Shown one piece after another: positions 31,664-38,919 of a stretch of DNA of 54,725 nucleotides. The translations under genes were made by a program, and so were the position numbers. Under the pieces are notes generated by a model, which was not told the origin of the DNA, did no database searches, and saw only the letters and a list, made by a program, of their open reading frames with translations. Source of the DNA: Oscillospiraceae bacterium (GTDB lineage: Bacteria; Bacillota; Clostridia; Oscillospirales; Ruminococcaceae); contig JAFSEN010000040.1 in assembly GCA_017435745.1 (NCBI GenBank), positions 1 to 54,725 of the forward strand, written 5' to 3'. Numbering within the stretch: position 1 is the first letter of the stretch; each line of letters starts with the position of its first letter.

Positions 31664-32788
31664 GTGGAAAAACTTAAAATATCCTGTCCCTGCCTTCTGG
31701 GGCTTGAAAGCGTGCTCGCCGGCGAAATGAAACGTATGGGAGCACAAAATATCGTTGCGGAGGACGGAAGAGTTTCATTCGAGGGAACTTTTGAGGATGC
31801 CGCTGCGGCAAACCTTCGCCTTCGCACCGCCGAAAGAGTTCAGATAATAGTCGCTGAATTTGAAGCGAGAAGCTATGAAGAACTTTTCCAGGGAACCCTT
31901 GCGGCGCCTTGGGAAGAATTTATTGGAAGAAAGGACGCTTTTCCGGTAAAAGGAAGAACTGTACGGAGCCAGCTTTACAGCATGTCCGACTGCCAGTCCA
32001 TTATAAAAAAAGCAATCTGCAAACATCTTGAAGGCGTTTATCACCAAAGCTGGTTCGACGAAACCGGCGCAACTATCCAGATTCAGTTTATGATCCTTAA
32101 AGATAAAGTTCGCCTTATGCTCGATACTTCCGGAACGGGACTTCATAAACGCGGCTACCGCAAAAATTCCGTTGCCGCCCCGATAAAAGAAACCATCGCA
32201 GCCGGAATTGCGGATCTTGCCCATATCTATCCTGACAGCGTTGTCTGCGACCCGATGTGCGGTTCCGGAACTCTTCTTATTGAATCTGCGCTTAAAGCGC
32301 TTAACATTGCCCCGGGGCTTAACCGCCATTTTGCTGCAGAACAATGGGGCTGCTGGCCTTCCGAAACCTGGCAGCACCAGCGCAGCGCATGCCTTGACGA
32401 GATTCGCCACGACACAACTTTTGTTGGTTATGGTTCCGATATCGACCCGGAAGCTGTCCGCCTTTCCATCGAAAACGCAAACAATGCCGGGGTTGGTTCA
32501 AAGCTCCATTTTGAACAGCGCAATATGAAAGATTTTGTGTTTCCGGAAGCGGAGAAAAAACTAATCGTCCTTTGCAACCCGCCTTATGGCGAAAGACTTC
32601 TTGATATTAAGGAAGCGGAAGAACTTTACCGCAGACTCGGAAAAGTTCTTACCATGGACGAAGGCAGAAGCTTTGCAATAATTTCTCCCCACGAGGAATT
32701 TGAAAGTCTTTTCGGAAAAAAAGCAGACAAACGCAGAAAACTTTATAACGGCATGATAAAATGCCAGCTTTATATGTATTACAAATGA
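31664..32788 (+). CDS. THUMP-domain RNA methyltransferase (RlmL/YpsC-like)
   Basis: A 374-residue SAM-dependent methyltransferase. The N-terminus CPCLLGLESVLAGEMKRMGA starts the ferredoxin-like/THUMP RNA-binding part; the catalytic domain carries DPMCGSGTLLIES (SAM site, residue ~195) and NPPYGERL (catalytic NPPY, ~305). This is the arrangement of the YpsC/RlmL N-terminal family, which makes N2-methylguanosine in 23S rRNA. The GTG at 31664 has AAAGGAG six to seven bases upstream; no better ATG is present. Its last codons overlap the next start (ATGA). Confidence 0.86.
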   Translation: MEKLKISCPCLLGLESVLAGEMKRMGAQNIVAEDGRVSFEGTFEDAAAANLRLRTAERVQIIVAEFEARSYEELFQGTLAAPWEEFIGRKDAFPVKGRTVRSQLYSMSDCQSIIKKAICKHLEGVYHQSWFDETGATIQIQFMILKDKVRLMLDTSGTGLHKRGYRKNSVAAPIKETIAAGIADLAHIYPDSVVCDPMCGSGTLLIESALKALNIAPGLNRHFAAEQWGCWPSETWQHQRSACLDEIRHDTTFVGYGSDIDPEAVRLSIENANNAGVGSKLHFEQRNMKDFVFPEAEKKLIVLCNPPYGERLLDIKEAEELYRRLGKVLTMDEGRSFAIISPHEEFESLFGKKADKRRKLYNGMIKCQLYMYYK

Positions 32789-33570
32789 TGAAAAACGAAA
32801 GCAAAACTCTTTATATTCCCCTTTACGGAAAAGCTTTGGTAAGCAAAAAAGAGATTATTCTTGAAGATAAAAAGGCCGAAGAAATTTGGGAAAAAGAAGG
32901 CTTTTCTCTTGGAAGAAAAAGCAAATCAAAATGGCTTGCATATTTTATGGGTATGCGCGCCGCGGTTTTTGATAAATGGCTTTCGGAAAAACTTTTTGAA
33001 AAGCCGAAAAGCGTTGTTTTCCATATCGGCTGCGGGCTGGATTCGAGGATCGAAAGGGTAAACGCGCCTTTTGAAAAATGGTTCGATATAGATCTTCCGG
33101 ATGTTATAAAAATCCGAAAGGAATATTATTCCGAAACGGAAAAATATAAAATGCTCGGCGCTTCGGCAATGGAAACCGATTGGATTTCCGCTCTTCCGGA
33201 TTCCGAAAAAGCGCTTGTTGTTCTTGAAGGAATAAGCATGTATCTTTCCGAAGCTGCAATCAAAAATCTTTTTGGCGCCATTGAGGAAAAATTTCCGGAA
33301 ACGGAAATTATCATGGATGTTTACACAAGCTTTGCGGTAAAAGCGACAAAATTCAAAAACCCGATAAAGGATGTAAGCGCCGGCGTTTCCTTCGGTGCAG
33401 ATGATCCTTTGCTTTTCGAAGATGAAAAGATAAAATTTTCCGGGGAACTTTCCATGACACCGGAAGAAAAAATAAACGAACTTTCCGGTTTTGAAAAAGC
33501 TTTTTTCAAAAAAATGTTCGCCGGAAAATTTGCAAAAAGCCTTTATAAAATTTATACTTATAAGAAATAA
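32785..33570 (+). CDS. LCMT/TcmP-like class I SAM methyltransferase
   Basis: A 261-residue methyltransferase of the leucine-carboxyl-methyltransferase-like group. VFHIGCGLDSRIERV is the SAM motif of that group, followed by WFDIDLPDVIKIRK (acidic ribose-binding residue) and VVLEGISMYLSE. Bacterial members are polyketide O-methyltransferases or proteins of unknown target; no biosynthetic cluster is present here. ATG at 32785 overlaps the previous stop; a second ATG at 32788 is equally possible. Translationally coupled to the rRNA methyltransferase. Confidence 0.78.
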   Translation: MMKNESKTLYIPLYGKALVSKKEIILEDKKAEEIWEKEGFSLGRKSKSKWLAYFMGMRAAVFDKWLSEKLFEKPKSVVFHIGCGLDSRIERVNAPFEKWFDIDLPDVIKIRKEYYSETEKYKMLGASAMETDWISALPDSEKALVVLEGISMYLSEAAIKNLFGAIEEKFPETEIIMDVYTSFAVKATKFKNPIKDVSAGVSFGADDPLLFEDEKIKFSGELSMTPEEKINELSGFEKAFFKKMFAGKFAKSLYKIYTYKK

Positions 33571-33602
33571 AAAAAGCTGCGGAATTCCGCAGCTTTTTTT
33601 AT
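33570..33602. terminator. Bidirectional terminator
   Basis: The palindrome AGCTGCGGAATTCCGCAGCT is flanked by A6 and T7. It closes the plus-strand methyltransferase operon and the minus-strand comF operon that converge here. Confidence 0.85.
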
Positions 33603-34234
33603 TTCTTGTATTTTGTTTTGGTAAGCGTAAGGATACAAACTTTTTCCGCACCTTTGTCGTAAAAGGCGCTTGCACATTCGTTTACGGTGCTTCCGGTAGT
33701 AAAAATATCGTCAACAAGAAGAATCTTCTTTCCCTTAACAGAAGGATCCGCTTCAAAAGCGCCGATAATGTTTATGCGTCTTTCCGAAGCGTAAAGGTTA
33801 TGCTGTTTTTCGGTCTTTCTTATTTTCCGAAGAAGTTCCGGCCGGAAGGGAAGATTTGCAAGAAGAGAAAATTTTCTTGTCAAAGAAGAAAGCCTTGTTT
33901 CGGAAGTTTCAAAAGCCGGGACCGGAACAACCGCATAAAAATCTTTATCGCCGAGCTTTTCATAACCAAGCAGCAGCCAGTCGCAAAAGGTGTCGAAACA
34001 GAATTTATAATCTTTTCCAAATTTGAACCGAAGCAGGGCATCTCTTGCGGGCCCGTCATAATAAAAAGCATATGCCGAACCGTTTTGATAATCTCCGGCA
34101 GGTTCAAGCTTTTCGGAACATTTTTTGCAAAGGCATCTTCCGCCTACATCTTTTCCGCAGGAAATACAGTTATAGGTGAAAAGCGAATTTCCGAAACGCT
34201 TTATCATATATAAATATTTTGAAAGAGACGACAA
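33599..34234 (-). CDS. comF: ComF family phosphoribosyltransferase-like protein
   Basis: A 211-residue ComF-type protein. Four-Cys zinc motif near the N-terminus: CISCGKDV and CLCKKC. The C-terminal type I phosphoribosyltransferase domain has ILLVDDIFTTGST, the PRPP loop. ComF proteins take part in DNA uptake for transformation or act on imported DNA; many non-competent clostridia keep a copy. The start is TTG at 34234, with GAGGTG five bases upstream inside the end of the XRE gene; the genes are ten bases apart and clearly co-transcribed. Confidence 0.85.
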   Translation of the reverse strand: MSSLSKYLYMIKRFGNSLFTYNCISCGKDVGGRCLCKKCSEKLEPAGDYQNGSAYAFYYDGPARDALLRFKFGKDYKFCFDTFCDWLLLGYEKLGDKDFYAVVPVPAFETSETRLSSLTRKFSLLANLPFRPELLRKIRKTEKQHNLYASERRINIIGAFEADPSVKGKKILLVDDIFTTGSTVNECASAFYDKGAEKVCILTLTKTKYKK

Positions 34235-34243
34235 AAAATCACC

Positions 34244-34438
34244 TCAATCCGAAAGCCCAAGAATATAATCCGTTGTAACTTTGTAAATTTTTGAAAGAGA
34301 AATCAAAATTTCGCTTGGAATATCAAGAAATCCGCTTTCATATCTGGAATAAGTCGGTTGACTTATATTAAGCATTTCAGCAAGCTGTTTTTGGCTGAAA
34401 TCCCTGTCTTCTCTTAAATCTCTGATTCTTTTGTACAT
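34244..34438 (-). CDS. Small XRE-family repressor
   Basis: A 64-residue helix-turn-helix protein (MYKRIRDLREDRDFSQKQ..., ending DYILGLSD). The HTH is SQKQLAEMLNISQPTYSRYE at about 16-35. It consists of the DNA-binding domain only. I chose ATG at 34438, with GGTGA upstream; a GTG nine bases earlier overlaps that site. It is the first gene of a pair with comF and lies behind two matched palindromes, probably its own operators. Confidence 0.85.
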   Translation of the reverse strand: MYKRIRDLREDRDFSQKQLAEMLNISQPTYSRYESGFLDIPSEILISLSKIYKVTTDYILGLSD

Positions 34439-34464
34439 AGTAATCACCGATATTTATCATATAT

Positions 34465-34506
34465 TATGCAAATAATGCATACATGGTTTTATGCAATAAT
34501 TGCATA
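34465..34506 (-). promoter_or_regulatory. Two matched palindromic operators ahead of the XRE-comF pair
   Basis: TATGCA-N5-TGCATA occurs twice, at 34465-34481 and 34490-34506, with identical half-sites and spacing and centres 25 bases apart. The -10/-35 region of the minus-strand promoter must lie in or next to them. This is the expected layout for an autoregulatory XRE dimer binding two sites. Confidence 0.72.
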
Positions 34507-34524
34507 AAACTTCGGCAGTTATAT

Positions 34525-34560
34525 AAAAAGGACGCACGAAAAAAAGTGCGTCCTTTTTAT
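34525..34560 (-). terminator. Terminator of the amidase gene
   Basis: AAAAAGGACGCAC (34525-34537) / GTGCGTCCTTTTT (34546-34558), eight-base loop. It lies 12 bases past the amidase stop and can work in both directions. Confidence 0.83.
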
Positions 34561-34572
34561 AAATATCTTATT

Positions 34573-37005
34573 TTAGTTATCAAGAATTTCAAGAGAGGCT
34601 TTAACAACGGCGTTAGCGGTTTTTTGAATATCAAGCTTGTCAATAAGGCTTTCAAATTCCTTCGGATTTGAAACAAAGCCAACTTCAAGCATTACCGCAG
34701 GGCACATTGTAAGCCGGGTAACGGAATAATATCCGGCTTCGGAACCTTCGTTGTCGCGTTTTGTTGCGGCGCTTATGTAGTCGCAAAGCTTTTTGGCAAA
34801 TTCGGCGCTGTGGTCATAATGATAATAAACATAAGTTCCGCACCAAAGGTTTGCCTGGGAATTTTCTGCAACCGAGTTTGCGTGGCAGCAGATATAAAGA
34901 TCGGAATAATTATATCTTGCGGGGTCGGTGCGGCCGTATGTATCAAGCTTTTTGTCATAGGTTATCAAAAGGACAACGTTTGCACCGAGATTTTCAAGAT
35001 TTTCCGCAATGGCAAGAGAGTTTGCAGCGTTTATCTGTGCTTCGTTTACACCGTGTTCTCCGGCAACGCTTAGAGCGCCCGGGTCGGTTCCTCCATGGCC
35101 GGCGCAAACTGTTACAGTAATGCCGGAAAGAGGCTTTCCGGGAATTTCAGAAAGTTTTGGTGCGCCTTTAAGAACGACTGAAAAAGTTTTGTTTTCCGGG
35201 TCGGTAAAAATATCCCAGCCCCAAAGTTCTTCAATTGAATAAATGTTAAGAGTAATGCTTCCGTCGCCGTTGTTAACAGCGACAATCCTTCTCATAAGGT
35301 CGGAATCTGTGTCGATTCCGGAAAGATCGCTCCATTCGGTGTTGAAAAGGGTAAGAACAAGGGCTTTTCCCTTTATTTCACCTTTGAAAGCCGGAATTGA
35401 AGAGGAATTTATGTTCAGTTTTTCAAAGTTTTCTCCAATTTCTTTTGAAGAAGAAAAGATGGAACAAGTTATGTCGGTTTCACCGGTTATGATCTCGCAT
35501 TGGGAAGGTTTTATAAATCCTCCGCAGGAAAGTTTGTACCATCCGTTTTCGGCAATTTCGGTAACGTAATCGGAACATCCGGTTCTTAAAGTGGTGATAT
35601 AATCGCCGCTGTCGCCGGGGTTTCTTTCAACGCCGGAAAGTTCAAGCGAAGCCTTTACAGCAAGTGAAGCATTTTTGCCGATATAGTAATATGCTCCGGC
35701 GCTTTCATATTGTGTATTTTTTCCGTTATATGTAAGGAAATATGTAACTTTTCCAATTTCGCTGACGGAATTTTCCGGATATTCTGCCGGAATTTCAACG
35801 GTTTTGCTGAATCTTGCGGGAACACCGCTGTCGGCATAGGCAACTTGTTCAAGAATATAAGTTTTTTCTCCGATTTTTGCGGTTACATAACCTCCGGAAG
35901 GGCCTATGCAGGAAAGAGTTACCGTTGTTTCTCCGCTTTGCGCGGGAATATCGGAAGCGGGGGCGCAGGAAGTAAGTTTTTTTGTGGTTCCGGTTCCAAT
36001 ATTGGAAACGCCGCGTTTAAGAGTTACCGAAAGGGATTTGCCTCCCTGGGAAAAAGTATAGGTTTTTCCTTTTTTGGGTACGTTTACTGTTGCGGCAAAA
36101 AGCCCGGAACTGCTTATGCGTTCAACTTCGCTTCCGTTCATGTAAAGAGGTTTTTTCGGGTCGGAAGTTCCGAAAATTGTATATTTTTCGGTTTCAACGC
36201 TGAGCACGGAAGTTGTCGGGCGTGTAATCTCAAATTCCCGAGAAACCGAAAAATCCGCATGCTCATCAAGAATATTGCTGCTCATATAGCTGAGCAAAGA
36301 GGAAACGGATATGTTTTTATTTTCTGAAATTTCAAAATAATCAAGAACGCAGAACCCAAAACCGTTTATTTTGTTGACGAGATACTGGTTGTTGATTTCA
36401 AAAGCATCGCCATAAAAATCGCCTTTTGCAACGGGAGCAAGAACCCTTTTGATGTCGTTTATGGTGATGATTTTTGCGTCCGGAAATTCGGAAACGACAT
36501 CAAGAAGATACTGTTCATATCCGGATTCGGAATAACATGAATACAGATTTTCAACAAAAAGGGTTTTGAAATATCCCTTTTCGTAAAAATATTTTGCCGC
36601 TTCAAAGGATTTTTCGTCTTCAAAAGAAAGATAGAAAGAAACAAAACCGCTTCCCGAAGCGGAAGAATATTCCGAAATTGCTTCTTCGGAAATTCCTTCG
36701 GAAAACACAAGGTTGCTTCCGGGTTTAATTCCTTCAAGATGGCTTTCGTCAATAAAAGCGTAAACCTCAAAATTTTCAAGGCCGGAGGCATTTGTATATT
36801 CCGAATAAAGTTCTGCGGAATCGCTTTTTCTTAAATCGAGAAGAATTCCGCCAAAACCTTTTTCGGCGGCGAAGGAACAAACTTCTTCCGGAAAGGCTTT
36901 ATCATCAACATAAAAAAGCCTTGGAAAAGCTTCCGCCGCAAAAGCGGTTGTTGACAAAATAAAAACAGCCACAAAGGCAAAGAATAAAGAAATAACCTTT
37001 TTCAA
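34573..37005 (-). CDS. Secreted N-acetylmuramoyl-L-alanine amidase (Amidase_3) with large N-terminal region
   Basis: An 810-residue exported protein; signal peptide 1-23 (ending STTAFAAEA). The C-terminal ~190 residues are an Amidase_3 domain with zinc ligands and catalytic Glu in VCAGHGG, NEAQIN, CCHANS and MLEVGF; it cleaves the peptide stem from muramic acid. Residues about 25-240 look like a beta/alpha barrel (FGGILLDLRKS, FEVYAFIDESH, FVSFYLSFEDE), which I do not assign firmly. The middle has strand-rich modules including an SH3-like stretch (YVTEIAENGWYKLS). The start is TTG at 37005, overlapping the previous stop (TTGA), with GGAGG nine bases upstream. Confidence 0.85.
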   Translation of the reverse strand: MKKVISLFFAFVAVFILSTTAFAAEAFPRLFYVDDKAFPEEVCSFAAEKGFGGILLDLRKSDSAELYSEYTNASGLENFEVYAFIDESHLEGIKPGSNLVFSEGISEEAISEYSSASGSGFVSFYLSFEDEKSFEAAKYFYEKGYFKTLFVENLYSCYSESGYEQYLLDVVSEFPDAKIITINDIKRVLAPVAKGDFYGDAFEINNQYLVNKINGFGFCVLDYFEISENKNISVSSLLSYMSSNILDEHADFSVSREFEITRPTTSVLSVETEKYTIFGTSDPKKPLYMNGSEVERISSSGLFAATVNVPKKGKTYTFSQGGKSLSVTLKRGVSNIGTGTTKKLTSCAPASDIPAQSGETTVTLSCIGPSGGYVTAKIGEKTYILEQVAYADSGVPARFSKTVEIPAEYPENSVSEIGKVTYFLTYNGKNTQYESAGAYYYIGKNASLAVKASLELSGVERNPGDSGDYITTLRTGCSDYVTEIAENGWYKLSCGGFIKPSQCEIITGETDITCSIFSSSKEIGENFEKLNINSSSIPAFKGEIKGKALVLTLFNTEWSDLSGIDTDSDLMRRIVAVNNGDGSITLNIYSIEELWGWDIFTDPENKTFSVVLKGAPKLSEIPGKPLSGITVTVCAGHGGTDPGALSVAGEHGVNEAQINAANSLAIAENLENLGANVVLLITYDKKLDTYGRTDPARYNYSDLYICCHANSVAENSQANLWCGTYVYYHYDHSAEFAKKLCDYISAATKRDNEGSEAGYYSVTRLTMCPAVMLEVGFVSNPKEFESLIDKLDIQKTANAVVKASLEILDN

Positions 37006-37223
37006 ATTTTAAATTCCTCCGGGTCAAAGGTCGGGAGTTCGGGTGCTTTCGGTCGCGGAACTCTTAAAAGCGGGTCGTAATCAAAACCAAGGCAATGATA
37101 TCCTTTTTCAACAATTCCCTTCTTTTTGCAAAGAACATTCTTTCCGTCGGAAGAAAGATATCCTTTCGAGCAATATTCACATCTCGGTTCGATTTTTCGG
37201 TCGAAGAATTTTTTATCAAACAT
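37002..37223 (-). CDS. Small Cys-rich protein coupled to the amidase gene
   Basis: A 73-residue soluble protein with Cys in CEYC and two more (LCKKK, YHCLGFDYDP), enough for one zinc site. The C-terminus is Pro-rich (RVPRPKAPELP). Function unknown. The stop overlaps the amidase start and its last codons contain the amidase ribosome site, so amidase translation is coupled to it. The ribosome site before its own ATG is weak. Confidence 0.68.
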   Translation of the reverse strand: MFDKKFFDRKIEPRCEYCSKGYLSSDGKNVLCKKKGIVEKGYHCLGFDYDPLLRVPRPKAPELPTFDPEEFKI

Positions 37224-37403
37224 AAAGCATTACCGCCCTTTTTACAAAAAAATTTATAAATTTATAATACCACAATTAAAACGGTTTGGCTACGATATAA
37301 TAACTTCTTTTTATTCCGAATACGACTTAAAAACACAAAAAGCATCATAATTTTATTTGCAGCAAACAATATATTATATCTTTTTGAAAAAATATTATTA
37401 CAT

Positions 37404-37438
37404 AAAAAAACTGTTCCGGAAAACGGAACAGTTTTTTT
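37404..37438 (-). terminator. Terminator of the YibE/F gene
   Basis: AAAAAAACTGTTCCG / CGGAACAGTTTTTTT with a short loop, 11 bases past the minus-strand stop at 37449. Confidence 0.85.
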
Positions 37439-37448
37439 ATGTTATCGG

Positions 37449-38612
37449 TTATTTTTTTGAAAGGGAATGTGCGGTTATAAAGGCGGTTATTGGAATCGAA
37501 AGAATAACGCCGATGCTGCTTGAAATTCCGCTTATCACTTCAATCGAAAGATATGAGGAACTGAGCAGCTGGTGGGTTGAAAGACCGATTGAATAAAGAT
37601 AGAGAATAAGAACAAATCCGCTTCCGAGGAAAGCGAGGATAAGGGTGTTTGTCATGGTGCCTACCATATCTCTTCCAACGTTCATTCCGGAACGGAAGAG
37701 TTCTTTTCGCCCAAGTTCGGGGTTGGCCGCGCTGATTTCAAAAAGGGAAGAGGATATTCCCATGGTTACGTCCATAACAGCGCCAAGTGCACTTATTATT
37801 AATCCGCCCACGAGAAGACCCGTAAGGCCGATGGGGGTTCCGGTCTGGCGAAGCTGAAGAAGAGGTTCAACATCCGGAACACGAAGCCCGTCGATTCTTG
37901 CGATATGCTGGGCAAAAATTCCGAAAAACATTGCAATGGCCGTTCCGGAAATGGTTCCGAGCATTGCGCAGACAGTTTTTTTGCAGATACCGCCAAGTAT
38001 TGTAAGGCTTACAACCGCGATATAGGCGCATATCAAAAAAACAGTAGGAAGGGTGGGCGCTCCTTTCATAAGAGCGGGAAGAAGTACCATAAAGAGCGAA
38101 GCAAGGGTTACAACAAGCCCCGCAAGAGATTTTGCGCCGGTTTTTCCGCCGACAAGAATTGCCGCCGCAAGAAAAACAATTACAGAAACGGAAAGGGCGG
38201 CGGTTCGGTTGAATTCATAAACGGTTGCAATATGTTCGCCGTTTGAATAGGTTGAGATTATAAGAACGGCCCCGTCGCCTTCATAAAGGGGAACTCCGTA
38301 GAGCGGGCCTACAAAGTTTGAAACCTGAAGAGTTTCGCCTTTGTATTGGCCGGAAAGCACTTCCGCAAGAAGAAGCTGCTCCCCGCGCCATCCTCCGTCG
38401 GAAGTTTCGTCCCTTTCGGTATTATCCGCAAGAACCGCGGTGATTTTCGCTTTTTCATATTCCGAATATTCCGTTGCTTCCTGCAGATTTTCTTTTTCCG
38501 GGGAAGCAAGAAGATATCCGATAACAAAAACCGCGGCGCAGATTATCAGAACAAGAAAGGTGTTTTTGTTTTCGGAAAACCAATTTTTCGGAGAAATTTT
38601 TGTTTTTTCCAT
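37449..38612 (-). CDS. YibE/F family membrane protein
   Basis: A 387-residue polytopic protein. One membrane helix near the N-terminus (TFLVLIICAAVFVIGYLLAS) is followed by a ~90-residue strand-rich soluble region and then a seven-to-eight-helix C-terminal half (from VSVIVFLAAAILVGGK) containing GLLVGGLIISALGAVMDVTMGI, broken here as GLLVGG / DVTMGIS. That is the YibE/F pattern; function in the family is poorly known. The ATG at 38612 follows AAAGGAAA; the open frame upstream to 38741 covers the promoter and is not coding. Confidence 0.82.
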   Translation of the reverse strand: MEKTKISPKNWFSENKNTFLVLIICAAVFVIGYLLASPEKENLQEATEYSEYEKAKITAVLADNTERDETSDGGWRGEQLLLAEVLSGQYKGETLQVSNFVGPLYGVPLYEGDGAVLIISTYSNGEHIATVYEFNRTAALSVSVIVFLAAAILVGGKTGAKSLAGLVVTLASLFMVLLPALMKGAPTLPTVFLICAYIAVVSLTILGGICKKTVCAMLGTISGTAIAMFFGIFAQHIARIDGLRVPDVEPLLQLRQTGTPIGLTGLLVGGLIISALGAVMDVTMGISSSLFEISAANPELGRKELFRSGMNVGRDMVGTMTNTLILAFLGSGFVLILYLYSIGLSTHQLLSSSYLSIEVISGISSSIGVILSIPITAFITAHSLSKK

Positions 38613-38657
38613 ACGGTTATTTTTCCTTTCGGATTCAGCAAATATTAATATATAGAA

Positions 38658-38686
38658 AGGATAGCAATTCTTTTTAAAGGTGTCAA
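38658..38686 (-). promoter_or_regulatory. Promoter of the YibE/F gene
   Basis: On the minus strand TTGACA (38686-38681), 17-base spacer, TATCCT (38663-38658). A perfect -35 with an acceptable -10, 46 bases before the ATG. Confidence 0.6.
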
Positions 38687-38770
38687 GAGCAGAAAAAAAT
38701 ATTGTATTTTGGTGCAAAACGACGAATTTAAAAAATAACAAAACTGTAACTGGAAAAACATTCTTTTATA

Positions 38771-38779
38771 TGTTAATAT
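38771..38779 (+). promoter_or_regulatory. Candidate promoter of the giant surface protein
   Basis: TGTTAATAT at 38771-38779 fits an extended -10 with no clear -35. A leader of about 130 bases follows, rich in A/T runs, ending in AAGGAAGG before the ATG at 38920. The 307-bp gap holds nothing else I can name besides the divergent promoter. Confidence 0.3.
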
Positions 38780-38919
38780 AGAATTGCTGATTTGTGTGAA
38801 AACGCAAAATCCGGCGGAAAATGCGCAATGTTTTTTTGTTGATTTTATCAAAAAAATATGCGTTTCCGGAATTTTTTCAAAAACTTTTGGAAAGGGTTTT
38901 ATGAAAGGAAGGTAAAAGA

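Noticed and set aside
38613..38741. An N-terminal extension of the YibE/F protein by 43 codons
   Set aside because: The stretch contains the TTGACA-17-TATCCT promoter, and the ribosome site AAAGGAAA fits the ATG at 38612.
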